This document shows, one piece after another, positions 21,168-32,799 of a stretch of DNA of 64,000 nucleotides. Source of the stretch: Turritopsis dohrnii (taxonomy: Eukaryota > Cnidaria > Hydrozoa > Anthoathecata > Oceaniidae); contig BQMF02000206.1 of assembly GCA_027922465.2 (NCBI GenBank), positions 620,001 to 684,000 on the forward strand. Reading direction: 5' to 3'. A program made the translations under genes and the position numbers. A model generated the notes under the pieces. The model saw only the letters and a list, made by a program, of their open reading frames with translations, was not told the DNA's origin and ran no database searches. Each line of letters opens with the position of its first letter. The stretch's first letter is position 1.

Positions 21168-23752
21168 ATGGCTAGCAACCATTTTAAAGGAAATACTGTC
21201 AAACTGCAAACGTTTCTATAACGGAGAGTGGGAAATGTTTTTGGGCATAAAGTCCAAGAAACCAACTCAGTTGTATACGTGAATGAAGTGTAGTGTAAGG
21301 TTTGCGCCAAAAACAAAGATGTCATCTTGCGAAATGCTGATTGCAAGGGAGCCAAAAAAACATCTGCTGAAAGATTCATCCACGGTACAATTAATGTTAC
21401 CAATGACCCTGTAAGTTTTTTAACACGCAAAATCTTTTTTCGTACTTCTTGTACCATTGATAATGACCTATCATGAGAAATTCTTTTATACAAAAGAATC
21501 CTATACTGATAAAAAACAACTTCTGTACAGTTTTAATTGTTTGTTAATTCATTGATTGACGGATTAACCGGCACTTGAAAAGCAGGATACATCGAATTGC
21601 TTTAGATGTTGAACGATCCAAACCAACTGAAGATCAAGACATTAGTATCACTTCTGCATGCAACGGGCCGGTCCAATCGCATATAGATATGCTCGCTGAG
21701 TCCTCGACAAGGTCAGGTTACATGCGCTTGATGAACACTGCATGAATCCCACAATGCCACTACGTCGTTTCGGAGTATTGGTAGATATTCAAAGGAAAAA
21801 TGGAGTGAATTTTATCTCTGGTAAGAAAGAGTATCGGAAGTATTTTCTCGCAATTGTTTAAATTGTAGTTTTCTCTCCTACGCTTCTTTCTTTCGATGTA
21901 TTAATTAATACTATTTTAGGTAACCATGACGGACGAACAGCCAAAAGTTTGATCGAATCTATCAATAAAGCAGTAACAGAGAAGTTGCTTAAAATATTGA
22001 ATAGTGCTCCTTTTATGTCAGTTCTGTCAGATGGTTCTCAAGCGAGAAAAACAGGTGACGACAAAGAGATGGTTCCCACTAGACTGGAACGCAAAGGTAT
22101 TTCCGTAGATAAATATTTTTGACGTTTGTTGATGCAAGGCCTTTTATGTCCTCAGATAATTATAATTTTTGAAGTTAGTTGAAGTTCAGCCTCCCATTTC
22201 CTCGCTTTTTAAGGAGAACCAGTCTATCTCATGGCGTCATGCTGCAAATGTCCAGGTTTGGTGGAACAGGTGCAGAGTCTACGAAGGATGCGATTGATTC
22301 AATTTTCGAAAAAGATGGAGACCTTGAACTGGTCGATTACACAAACAAACTGGTGTCTTGCACTGCTGATGGAGCCAGTGTAAACTTTGGCAAAAAATCT
22401 GGTGTTTTGCGCCGATTGGAAGAAGATGGTCGCCCATGGCTAGTAAAAATACATTGTGTTAATCATCGCACAGAGCTTGCGGTTAAAGATGCTTTCGAGA
22501 ACTCTCGTTTTCAAGAAGTAGACACGTTTTACATAGGATTGTTAAATCTACTTAAAAACTCAGGCGCAATTAAGTCCGACATAAAGGCTGCAGCTGAGAC
22601 TCTTGACATTAATTATTATGCGCTACCGAAAATGACAGGTACACAATTTTGCATCACACCATCAAATTGCTGCTCTGAATAACACACTTGTTGCGAGAAA
22701 ACACAAGCCAGGAATTAAAGCAAAAATACAAGGTTTCTTAAAGAAATTGAGGTCATATCCATTCCTTTGCCTTGTTGTGACTTACCTTGATATTTTAGAG
22801 AAAATCTCTCCTACTTCATTAATATTCGAAGGCAATGGGTTACTTCCATTCGAAGTTAAACCAACAATAAGTTTAACTGTTTCGGAGTTGGAAGATCTTA
22901 TTGAATGCAGTGGGAGAGAAGAAGAGCTATTGGAAAAAAGTCATTTAAGCCGTTTTCAATTTGTCACCAGTGACGACGGCGTCAGTTCTATAACAGTATC
23001 TTTCGCAAGAAGTAACAACAACAAGGCGAAGTTAATAAGGAAGCTTTTACGAAAGCTTCTGGCATAAAAAGAGATGTTGCTTTAGATTTAATTGAATGTT
23101 TCAAGGAATGGTTCGCTTGAGGAACCAGTCTTCTGTAACATGGAATGGTTTGACCCGACGAAATGGACAGAGGAATCGGATTATGGTAAATCTGAAATAG
23201 CGATCTTATCAGAGCATTTCAAAGAAGTTCTTTCGAAACCAAGCTTTTTCCTTAAACAACGCTTTGCTGAAATGGAAGCAATTTCGCAATTTTGTAAGAG
23301 CAAATTACGCCGATAAACTTATGGCGAACAAAATCGATGCTAGAGGCATCTGGAAACAAATTCTTTTGTATCGTCAACCTCAATTTACCAACGTGAGTTT
23401 ACTTGTGCAAATCATCATGACATTGTCAGGGTCAAACTCAGCAGTAGAAAGGTCATTCAGCATTTTAACTGCTCTTATGTGTGATAGAAGGCTGAAGCTA
23501 AAGCATGATACGATAAACATGATGTTGCGTATTTATTGCAATGACAAAGTTTGGTCGGAAGTGGAAAGAGAAGAGATCATGGAAAGGGCAGTGAACATCC
23601 ACTTGGAAAAGAAACGAAAGAAACAAATGGATGCAAATCCACAGAAGAGGCGATGTATTGTGAAAGAATCAGAGAGTGAGGAGGAACTTGTGCAATTTTT
23701 TTTGTTTTACGAAATGGTCTTTTTCACTTTCTGCATATATACATTTCGGTGA
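21168..23752 (+). pseudogene. hAT transposase (ZNF862-like lineage), multi-exon, decayed
   Basis: Pieces appear in order. A start at 21168 with VYVNEV-stop-CKVCAKNK and SAERFIHGT ends at a donor GTAAGT near 21411. Next come exon pieces with NPTMPLRRFGVLVDIQ (21740-21810) and MSVLSDGSQARKTG (first catalytic Asp, about 22014-22055). 22179-22682 has CTADGASVNFGKKSG (second Asp) and VNHRTELAVKDAF. 22690-23067 follows, and 23264-23690 has the dimerisation domain (SNSAVERSFSIL, DRRLKLKHD). At least two stops and several frame changes make it non-functional. Terminal repeats were not located. Confidence 0.8.
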
Positions 23753-24044
23753 AAAAAAGAAAAATAATTAGTTTTCAATATTGTGTGTCAGATGAGACCC
23801 ACAAGTAGTAAAATCGTTGGAAGTCATTACACCCCCATTGATAACCTAATGAATTGGCAAAAAGGTAAGGCAAGTTAACACTTGCTTCAGTGTTTGGGGT
23901 TCACTGATAACTAGTTGGCTTGGGACACCCAGGTGAACCACTCCTTTAAAAGTAGAACTTCGAAAGGTAACAGCCAGATGTTTGAACTTTTGAAATTTTT
24001 TGTTGTAAAGTGAATAGACATTTTCGTTGTTTCTATTGGCTATC

Positions 24045-24062
24045 AGGCTTCTCATTTTGGAA
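24045..24062. repeat. Solo hAT-like terminus beside the THAP relic
   Basis: CAGGCTTCTCATTTTGG repeats the terminus seen at 18287 and 11574 in the same orientation. It lies immediately before the THAP-coding region, with no inverse partner visible. Confidence 0.4.
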
Positions 24063-24784
24063 AATTGTGCCGACGCGGTAAATCACGTATGCAAATCTCC
24101 CAAAAGAAACATCTCTGAAGAAGCGATGGTTAGCTGGCATCAAAAGAGAAAACCTTCCAAAGGATCCCAAATCTGCCATAAACATTTCGAAGAATCATGT
24201 TTTAAAATAGATTTAAAAGTAAGATAAATTCATGTCTGATACTAAATTTTCCTTGTTGGAACAACATGACTGATGTTATGATGTGATTTTTAAAAACCGT
24301 CTAGAATGAACTGCTTAACAAACCAAGTCTGCGTATTCTCAAAGACGACGCTGTTCCAACAATTTCCCCTCATTCATCAGAAAAACAACCTCAGAAACGA
24401 AAAGCAAGTATGTTAAGGGAACAAATGTCAGCTAAAAAACAACTATGTGAAGACAACTATGTTTTTGAATTAGAGCTAAATTCTAAAGAAGTGCAAACTG
24501 AATTTGAACCACTGGAAACTCAATCAGTATGGGTTCAGACAGAAAATGAAATTCTACCAACTAAGGTTGACAAAGAAGTCCAAGTTGATTTAGATTTCAT
24601 TCACACATCTCATGATGAAATAGAAGATGATTATTCTCTTGACAGTGATTCTGAATACAGCTACACTCACAGCAATGATCACTCGATCGACAGTGACGTC
24701 AGTTTTTCGGACAATGACAGTGTCTCCGCACAAGTTCCCTCCAAAGCAGCTTTCATTGTTTACTGGTCATCCTTAATGGTGTTT
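24063..24784 (+). pseudogene. THAP domain and acidic linker of a Kolobok transposase, 5' part
   Basis: Frames combine to give a THAP domain: YANLPKETSLKKRWLAGIKREN, then (after a frameshift near 24170) ICHKHFEESCFKIDLK, a donor GTAAGA near 24220, an acceptor CTAG at about 24303, and NELLNKPSLRILKDDAVPTI. The zinc-ligand start (C-x4-C) near 24070 is eroded. Exon 2 continues with coiled and acidic residues (DSDSEYSYTHSND) and ends AFIVYWSSLMVF exactly where a hAT element is inserted (24785). The remaining transposase resumes at 27106. THAP fused to this catalytic region defines Kolobok. Confidence 0.8.
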
Positions 24785-25157
24785 CAGGTCTGGTCAGGAA
24801 AGGCGTGCAATCACACTGGCACGCCTCCACGCATGCCCAAACACGAAATGGCGAGTGTTTGTCCGCACGCCCATTAGACCAATTATCACACGTCTGAATT
24901 TAAAGTTTTTTTCCCATTGATTAAAAGTTAAAAATTTTGTGTTTTCGTTAAATGTTAATCATTTGAGTTTTCGTACGTTTTATGATACTTACCTTTTTCG
25001 AATGAAAAGTACATGCTCCCAAAGGAGGGTCATCGGTGTTCTTTTGACGTTCCAAAACTCCACGGTGAAGTGAAGTCAGTATTCTTTCGAGATATTTCAA
25101 TGTTCTATTATTCTTTTGTCATAACGTCAAATATTCAGTTTTTAAATTTTGTACAAA

Positions 25158-26494
25158 ATGTCGAAAGGAATTCGGAAAGAATTGCGAACTTTCAATCCGT
25201 GGGAGAAAAGTGAGGTGATAGGACATAACGTTGAATCTGTTGATGGCAGACAGTATGTCACGCTAATCTGGTGTAAACTTTGTGCCAAGCACAAAGAATC
25301 TATTATTAATGATCCGCAAGTACGGGGCGTAGTAAAGGAATCCATCAAAGCTTTCACAAATGGCACAAACAATGTCACAAAATTCCAGGTATTTAAATTA
25401 TTACTTTGTTTTTTTTGTCCAACTTTCTTCCGTTTTTTTTCTCATAATTTACAAGTTTATTGGATAAATAAAAGTGTACATAAATTATAAATTATCATTT
25501 ATTTCAAAATAATTTTTTTCTCCAGGTCGATCGACATCTGTTGGGTGAGGCCAATAAAATAGCCGTTTCATTAGAGAAACAAAAGGAGGGAGAAAACGCT
25601 AATGTCGCTGAAAATCCTGCTAAGCGTAGATGCCTTGGTATTAAAGCTAGCCTTCTGTCTTCATCTGATGAAGTTTATTTAAAAATGATGCGAACAGCAT
25701 ACTGCATGGCACTCATGCCATCGATGCCCCACAGCCACTTTGAAGTTCTGGTTGAGTGCCAGAGGGCAAATGGTCTCAGACTAATTAAGGGAAAACACAA
25801 CAATAAAGCAGATAAGTAAATTTTGATACAAAATTATTAAGTAATCATGTTTGAAAATATCTTTTTCGATGTATTTTTTAGCTTTTAAGCCATCTGTCAA
25901 TCTATTTTTAAAATTACATGGTACTTCATCTGGGTGTTTTTCACTGAGTAATTTCTTTAAGACACCACTTGAAGCTGCGGGGTTCCATTTGAAATCGGCA
26001 TTGGCAGAATGGCGTTCATTGAGAATTATTATCAAGTCTCATTTCATTAAGTTTGAGGTGGCTCAAATTTGGAAGAAATTGTTGGTTTATCGGAAGTCTG
26101 AATTCCCCAACATTCTTAAGGTTGCCGAATTGATAATGTGCCTTTCTTCTTCCAATTCGAAAGTAGAAAGGGTGCCCAGCCTTCTTGGAGTCACATTGTC
26201 AGATCGTCATCTGAGCATGTCTCATCAATGGAGAATTGCTTGTTGATAAGCGGAAATCACAACATCTGGAGTGATTCAGAAAAGGAAAAAATGTTGGCTC
26301 GTGCAGTGGAAATATACTTACAAAAACGGCACGTTGGAAAAATCAATGAGAGAAGAGAAGCAGATATCGAGAAAAGTCATGATGTGATTGCAGAAGAGGA
26401 AGTTGATTTTATCAGTGACGATAGCGACAATAGTGAGGTATACGACATCAGTGAGTTGCAGCAAATTGAAAGTAGTGATGATGAATCCGATTAG
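25158..26494 (+). pseudogene. hAT transposase, catalytic core deleted
   Basis: Exon 1 (25158-25388) encodes MSKGIRKELRTFNPWEK and the zinc pair IWCKLCAKHK, and ends CAG|GTATTT. Exon 2 starts at 25526 (CTCCAG|GTC) in phase and runs through RTAYCMALMPSMPHSHFEVL to a stop at 25819. The catalytic Asp region is missing. From about 25990 EWRSL, IWKKLLVYRKSEFPNI, AELIMCLSSSNSKVER and SDRHLSMSHQ mark the C-terminal dimerisation domain. After a frameshift near 26230, an acidic tail ends at 26494 (SSDDESD). The lineage is the same as 21168-23752. Confidence 0.75.
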
Positions 26495-26913
26495 AACGAT
26501 AAATTTTCTTTGAGGGAGGACTTCTATTTGAAATATGAATATATCGTAGAGGAAGAAATTTTCATGAAAATTAATTCGCCAAGATGTGTGAAAGTGGAAA
26601 AACAAATGGAAAAATCCTTGATGTATCGAAATCCTTATTGTATCGAAGGGGAAGATTTTTCTCAAATTTTAACCGTCGTGAATATCCACAAATGTTGTGT
26701 TTAATGAGCCTTTCATTATTAACTTTTAAAGTGTAAGATATTTTAAAGTTTATTTTTAAAAAGTCTAAAAGATAATATTAACACCGCTGTATTTTCAAAC
26801 ATATTATTAACATGTGTTAATGTCAACTTTATTTTCTATTGATAATAGTATCAATGTTTGATAATATTGATAATAGTATCAACTGTTTGTATTATGTAAT
26901 ATGAAGGAGATAA

Positions 26914-26937
26914 ATTTTATCTCCTTTGCAATTATTT
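26914..26937. repeat. Perfect foldback AAGGAGATAAA
   Basis: AAGGAGATAAA and its inverse TTTATCTCCTT are separated by a single base, inside the hAT element at 24785-27105. Just upstream, GATAATAGTATCAA occurs twice in 50 bp. Confidence 0.5.
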
Positions 26938-27105
26938 CATTCTATCCTTCGAAACAACGTTTTCAAGTGAAAGAAGATGCTAGTATTTGAGGAGTGCGAT
27001 AGCACGCCTGACTATAGAACCAGACGTGCTATTAAATAGCACGCCTGATTGATTTATGGCGTGTGGTGACCTGCACGGCACCCTAAATTTTCCTGACCAG
27101 GCCTG

Positions 27106-27404
27106 TGTTTTTTGAAAAGTGTTTAACTTGTTCATTACCTGCATTTGTTAAAAGTTATTTTTGTAAAGGCGCTCAATTAGTTGTATGCTTGCAGTGTGTT
27201 GATAATCACAGAAACATTTGGAGATCTCGACCAACTGTCCAACGTTATTCGAAAGGAAGCCTTGATTAGCACAGTGAAAATGAGTGGGCCATGTTTTCTA
27301 AGTGGCGATGGCAAATATGACAGTCCTGGTCACAATGCTAAGTACCTGACTTATTCTTTGATGAACCAGAACACCAATCAGATTGCGGCTATGTCAGAAA
27401 AATG
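27106..27404 (+). pseudogene. Kolobok transposase, 3' part
   Basis: Directly after the hAT right end the frame reads FEKCLTCSLPAFVKSYFCKG, VVCLQCVDNHRNIWRSRP and QRYSKGSL, then a stop. This is the zinc-like C-x2-C and the H---W-S-P block of Kolobok transposases. From 27283 another frame gives FLSGDGKYDSPGHNAKYLTY, the first catalytic Asp block (GDGxxDSPGxxAKY). The segment normally between the two (GNLLLSA and following) is missing, so an internal deletion joined them. The coding region stops at 27403 where the gypsy relic begins. Confidence 0.8.
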
Positions 27405-27414
27405 AACTCTCAAA

Positions 27415-28330
27415 CATATCTATGCAGTCACTGCGGCAAGACAGGACATAGTAGTGGAAGCCAACTATTAGTATCAAAGCACAAGCAATCCCATCGGATG
27501 CCCATTCATTAGGAGTTCACACCGCTTTGAACAAGCTGACGCGAAGCACCACCACCCCAGCAGTTGCAGACACAGGCTGCCAATCATGCCTCGCTGGCAC
27601 GTCTTTGTTGCGACATTTAGGCCTGAATAATTCACACCTCATCCGGACCTCGATGAAAATGAGGGTCGCTAATCAAAATGCTATTGTGATTGCTGGTGCC
27701 CTGGTATTGCGACTATCAGTGGCCGTAGAACCTGGACATAAAAGGTCAAGTCGTCAAATCGTACATTCTTCAGACAAGTTGTTTCTATCTCTGGAGGCCT
27801 GTAAGGATTTGGGAATCAGGCCTGTAAGAATTTGGTAGACTCATCACCTCTGCACAGTGACCACACCGAAAGTACACCCGAGGGAAACTGCTGTAATTGC
27901 CCTACCCGCCAAAACCCACCACCAATTCCAACGGTGCTGCCTTTCCCAGCCACTGAGGAAAACAGAGAGAAATTAGAACAATGGCTTTTGGACTACTACA
28001 AGGGCAGTACTTTCAACATATGCCAACACCAAAGACTGCCAATGATGTCAGGTCCACCCGTGAGGCTTTTAATCGACGACGACGCCACACTCGTGGCATA
28101 TCACACACCAATCCCAGTACCAGTCCACTGGCAAGAACAGGTGAATGCTGGCCTCGCCCAAGATGTTTAACTCGGCGTCATTGAACCAGTCCCGGTAGGA
28201 ACCCCAGTGTCATGGTGCCACCGAATGGTTGTGTGTGCAAAGAAGTCAGGTTAGTTAAAGAAGTCAAAGAAGTCAGGTTACCGCAACGGCTCTCTCCGGC
28301 CATGTGTATCTTTGGACGACCAATCCATGA
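27415..28330 (+). pseudogene. Ty3/gypsy gag-pol relic: knuckle, protease, RT start, integrase piece
   Basis: In order: a zinc-knuckle-like CSHCGKTGHS (about 27423-27452, last Cys lost); a retropepsin with the active-site triad in AVADTGCQSCLAG (27560-27600); the RT lead-in with PPVRLLIDDD, PVHWQEQV and GVIEPVPVGTPVSW up to about 28250; then a direct repeat AAAGAAGTCAGGTTA that appears twice at the junction (28233-28280) and a jump to integrase C-terminal sequence SPAMCIFGRPIHD (28293-28330). The RT, RNase H and integrase cores are gone. The integrase tail continues after a hAT-like insertion at 28847. Motif style resembles the K02A2.6-like gypsy group. Confidence 0.75.
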
Positions 28331-28846
28331 CAGGGTGGCCACTCATTTTTGAGATGATGATACTGGTGCAGGAGCAAATTTGCTCCCTGGTAGAAAGTGA
28401 AGCAGCGAAAGATTTTTTTGGGCTTCTTTTTTTTCTTTAGTTAACTTTAAATGCTTTGCTGTAGATATGTGACTTTTTAAGGCTGATTCACCCATATTGT
28501 CTACACTAATGTCTTTCATACATAATCTACATCTGGCTGAATGCTCACTTTTTTTCTCCAACCAACACTTGTACTCTTCCTTTGTTAACCAATTGTCTTG
28601 AAACTTGTTCTTTCCTCTTACTTTTTTATTACTCATTTTTCTATTCTAAAGTATAATAACTATACATAGAGGAAAACTTTTACAACTAAATCTAAATCCA
28701 GTATCACCAAGTATTTTTTTATCATTTTCAAGTATATACTGGTAGAATGCTTGATTTTTAAAATTTATCAGTATAATCAAGTATCAAATTTTTTCTCCAG
28801 TATATTCAAGTATTTTCCAGTTTTTCCAGTATGAGTGGCCACCCTG
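28331..28846. mobile_element. hAT-like insertion inside the gypsy integrase
   Basis: The 16-bp perfect TIRs CAGGGTGGCCACTCAT and ATGAGTGGCCACCCTG are flanked by CATGA at 28326-28330 and 28847-28851. Excising it with one CATGA copy leaves the gypsy frame intact across the site. This is another CAGGG-ended element with a 5-bp TSD. It keeps one exon of its own transposase on the minus strand (28343-28636). Confidence 0.9.
28343..28636 (-). pseudogene. BED-like zinc-finger first exon of a hAT transposase
   Basis: The 97-residue ORF starts MSNKKVRGKNKFQDNWLT and has CRLCMKDISVDNMGESALKSH with a following KH, a C-x2-C ... H-x4-H BED-like finger typical of the DNA-binding N-terminus of hAT transposases. 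It starts near the right TIR and reads towards the left one. No catalytic domain follows, so the element is an internal-deletion derivative. Confidence 0.75.
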
Positions 28847-29531
28847 CATGATTTTATTCCAATCCAACCTGGAAAGTATCTTCCCCACAAAACATGGCAA
28901 GAGACTCTCTATAACCAAGAAGGGGCCCTCAGAATCCGCCACATGTGGGACGCAGAAAGACTGTCTGCACATACACGGGTCTTACCCCCATTGTCAGTGG
29001 GCGACTGTGTCCGAATTCAAAACCAGACCGGACCACACCCCACAAAGTGGGACAAGACTGGTATAGTCATTGAAGTGCGTCAATTTGACCAGTACGTTAT
29101 CAGAGTAGATGGATCTGGCAGAGTAACCTTACGCAACAGAAAATTTCTTCGTCACTACGTTCCTGTTGTACCCCGGTCACAACTCATCTCACTGTCAACA
29201 CCCACAGTACCACATACTAAAATTATTCCCAGATTACCACCAGCATCTCAAGAAATTTCTCCGACTACCCAAGCCATTCACTATTTGAGAGAATACACAG
29301 CCAAGCCCACCACCTGTAACTAATACCCAACCGTGTGATGACCACCTTGACGACAGCTCAGGTCAAGAGACACCTGCACCTCCTGTGGCACCGACAGTGG
29401 AGGAAGACAGACCTCTAAGCACATCACCAGCCCGCCTACCTCGATCTCTTAGAGCCCTGCAACCGTATAATGGATCAGGGTTAAAAGAAAAACCTTTACC
29501 TGGAACCCGTTTGAGGAGCAAGAGACTATAA
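28847..29531 (+). pseudogene. Ty3/gypsy integrase C-terminal tail
   Basis: The frame resumes with HDFIPIQPGKYLP, then ALRIRHMWDAERLSAHTRVL, VGDCVRIQNQTG, KWDKTGIVIEV and VDGSGRVTLRNRKFLRHY. This is the SH3-like GPY-type C-terminal domain of gypsy integrases. After a frameshift near 29325 a Pro/Ser-rich tail ends LRSKRL at 29531. A purine-rich AAAAGGCTTGGGAGGG at about 29590-29605 may be the polypurine tract, but no LTR pair could be identified. Confidence 0.7.
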
Positions 29532-30386
29532 TAACTAGTGAACATTGGACTTTTCAGCCTTTGTGTTTGTTCCAGACACGCCACACCCAAAAGGCTTGGG
29601 AGGGCGTATAGGATGTTCCATTTATTATATGTTACACACTACCTATGTTACCTCATTTGTTTGTCTACAGATATGTTCGTCGGACATGATGTTGTATTGT
29701 CCTTGATACAATAAACATTTGGGTCATTCCATGGTAGATCAGCCAGGAGGTGTCAAGTCAAAAATTTAGATTTGCTTCATTTTTATACCATTGATTCTAC
29801 TTATTGAGAAAAGAAAATCCTGAAAATTTGAAGGTCTAATCTTTTTTCGTTCTCGAGATATGGTTGTTTTTGACTTTTTGGAAACCCGCCCAACCTACTT
29901 TTTTACACTTTTTTCAAATTTTAACGCTAAATTTTTGGGAATGTATTTTACTTACATGTTCCAATCTTTCAGAATGTATTATATGCTGGGAATACTAGTA
30001 GAAAAAGCAAGTTTAGTACAATTTAGAGAATGTACCTATCAACAATGGAGTGCCAAAAAGCTCACAATTTCGTGAAATTTTGGGCAAGGTAACAATTTTG
30101 GACGATCATGGTGACTCAGTAACAGGTTAGTAATCATTATAATCTTGTTTTCTGGTTAGTACAACTTGATCTCTCTTAGAAAAACTTAATTTGTAAGACT
30201 TCACATATATTTTGAAAAGTTTAAGGGGACTTGAAAATGCTATAAAACACAAAATTTAGTAAAATTTTTACTTTTTTGCGATTTTTAAAACATTATTTAT
30301 GAATATTAAACCAAACAATGGAAAAACTATATGTAAATACTGAAATAATAACTAGTATACAATCAGAATATGAAAAAACACAGTCT

Positions 30387-32799
30387 TCAAATTTTTTCTG
30401 TAGCTACTGAAACGTACCATTCATTGTCATACATACATGCATAGTAACTTCCAACTTTTATGTCATTTAGTGGAATTTCTGATGAAGTTGCTTTGTCAAA
30501 TCGAAAGCATGTTGAAAACACGTCGTTTGATATCCTTCGTAATATCAGTTTTGATGATCCATTTGGTTTGAAAGAATGATATGATCTGGTTCCTGGCACT
30601 GTTTTTGTTGATTGGTAACGTTGCTCAAGTTGAAATTTGTCGACATGAGTACTGACATCTTCATTAGAAACATAAAAAAACGTAACACCAGTAATATTAC
30701 TCTGACACCACAGAAACATTTCATATGGAGTAGAAATTACTTGACCTGAAGTCATTTGTAAACTAGCACGTGCAGTTAGTCTCTTGACTGTACCCCCTAT
30801 ACCATCACATGGGCTTTTTCCGTGACTGGTGGCAAAGAAATTCCATTCTGCTTCAAGGCCAAAGTCAGAATTGTGGTGACAAAGATTAATAAAATTTTTA
30901 CAATTTTTATATTGCGAGGAAGCCCCGTCACTGAAGTAGATGCATTTCGTCAAATTCGGATGGTTTTCTTTGATATCTGTAAGGACAACAGATATAAACT
31001 TGTGGACTGCATTTGTGTCATGATTAAGACAGTCTGAGATCAGACAGTAACTTCTTGAGCAAAGGATGTCACTTTCTTTATAGTAAACAACAATAGGGTG
31101 AAGTGTTGCTTGACTATTATTCCAGTGATAACCTTGCACAGCATCTTGTATTAAAAAACTATAATTCTCAGCGAAGTCCAAAAGGATTATCAACTCGTTT
31201 CCACTTAATTTTTCTTTCAAATCTTTCAAAAATTTACCTTGTGATTTGGCAATAAAATGGTGAGCTCGTAAAGTATCAAAGTAAGAACTAACTTCATCAA
31301 TAAACTCTTCCATCGGCAATTCACAAGAAATGAGATCGATCTTATTTTCATCCTTTTTCCATTGCTTGAACTTGACATATTCCTTTTCATATTGTTCAAA
31401 TAACGATTCAAGTTTTTCATTGAGAGCTACAATACCAGGACATTTATCACATGCATGCAACATACAGTCCCTACTATCAGTGTCACATACCATTACTTCC
31501 AAGAGATCCTTGTAGTCTTTGATAGAGGGGATGACATTAGCCATTAATTTGGCATTTTGGTGAATTTGACACACACAAACTGAATGTGCACCAGACGCAG
31601 AACCAACAGGAATGCACCATTTGGGACGAAGTTCACAGAACTTCGAAAAACTTATAGCCATATTGGTGACTTCTTAAACTCATGGTGAAGTTCTTTTAAA
31701 TTAACTAGTAGCAAACGTTTTTGTTTGTGGACTTTTTCACCATTTATTCTGACACTAACAAACTCCTTTTTGCCAGGGCAATTTCTGGAAAACTGGTCGT
31801 CCTCATAAAATGCTGCAACGCAATCAGCAATCTCTGTAGAAAGTCCTTTTCCTTTTTTCTTCGTTAACTCTGGTAACAATCCTTTAGTCTTTTTCAATTC
31901 TTTAGATCTTCTAGCAATGGAAGTACTGACACCAAAAAAATGTTCTATCTCCTTCGTTGTCCAGCTGTCTGGGACTAACGTTAAATATTTAACCTGATCT
32001 TGTCGTTCTGAAGATTTAACCTTTTCTCTCACCATGTCCATCAGTCTATCCAAATCTTGACTTTTTTGACAGCACTGATTTCTAACCTCTGTACTCTCTG
32101 TTAAAGCTTCGCTATCTAATTCAAGAGCAATCTTAACTTTTTCCTTCACTGCACTGCAAACCTGTTCTAACTTCCTTTTTCCATAACCTACTTTATCTCG
32201 ATTGCTGACAAACTTCATTGGAGAACAACCCAATCCTTTAAAACTCGTGTTCAAACTTTCCCGTTCTAAGGAAGAATCAAGAAAGTCTAAACCTTCCATG
32301 CATGTTTCCTCAGGTTCTTCAGATTTAGTCAAACTTATTCTGCAATTTGAACAGAGTTTTTTTCCAGGTATTAGGTTGCAATTATCAGCCAATGAGGTAC
32401 TGATGGTACGTAGTCCACCTGGAAGCAAGATTAGATAAGAATTAAATTTTGTTTTGAAAAAACCTTTTCTTCAAAAGAACAACAGAATCTAATATATTTT
32501 ATATTAGAAATATTGAACTTACTCTTAACTTGTTTTGCATGACGTTTGAATGGATCACAACATGTCTTTTGTAAAGACTCATATCGGTGAATATAATGTG
32601 CAAAATGATGATTACAAACAGAATCTATCTGATCAATACCAGTTCTAATTTTCAATAATAAGACCTGTTCTTCATTCAAATCAACTATTCTATAAATACA
32701 TTGTTTTTTACTATAACTTAATTGATGACAATTGTCACTAAGTTTGTTTCCAATACAGCATGATTTTAAACCACAAGCATTTGCCATTGTTTTATTCAA
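30387..32799 (-). pseudogene. DDE-like transposase gene, two exons, one frameshift
   Basis: Exon 1 (32799 to 32523) encodes a Cys/His domain: CNHHFAHYIHRYESLQK and CCDPFKRHAKQVK. A donor GTAAGT and an acceptor TTCCAG define a 104-bp intron (32419-32522) with matching phase. Exon 2 starts at 32418, includes CSNCR and WTTKEIEHFFGVST (helix-turn-helix-like), and overlaps the next frame at 31652-31661, where one frameshift occurs. The last ORF (424 residues) has ILLDFAENY (Asp162), YFSDGASSQYKNCKNF (Asp245) and FFATSHGKSPCDGIGGTVKR, the style of a widespread invertebrate cut-and-paste transposase. The superfamily is not certain. Only the one frameshift separates it from an intact gene. Confidence 0.65.

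Larger units (their letters stand above)
24785..27105 (+). mobile_element. hAT element inserted inside a Kolobok transposase
   Basis: The termini are CAGGTCTGGTCAGGAAA and the inverse of CAGGCCTGGTCAGGAAAA. Flanking octamers TGGTGTTT (24777-24784) and TGTTTTTT (27106-27113) agree at 6 of 8 positions, an aged 8-bp TSD. Removing the insert and one octamer returns the Kolobok reading frame. It carries a spliced, internally deleted hAT transposase. Next to the right end, GCACGCCTGA-type subterminal repeats mirror GGCGTGC at the left. Confidence 0.8.
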
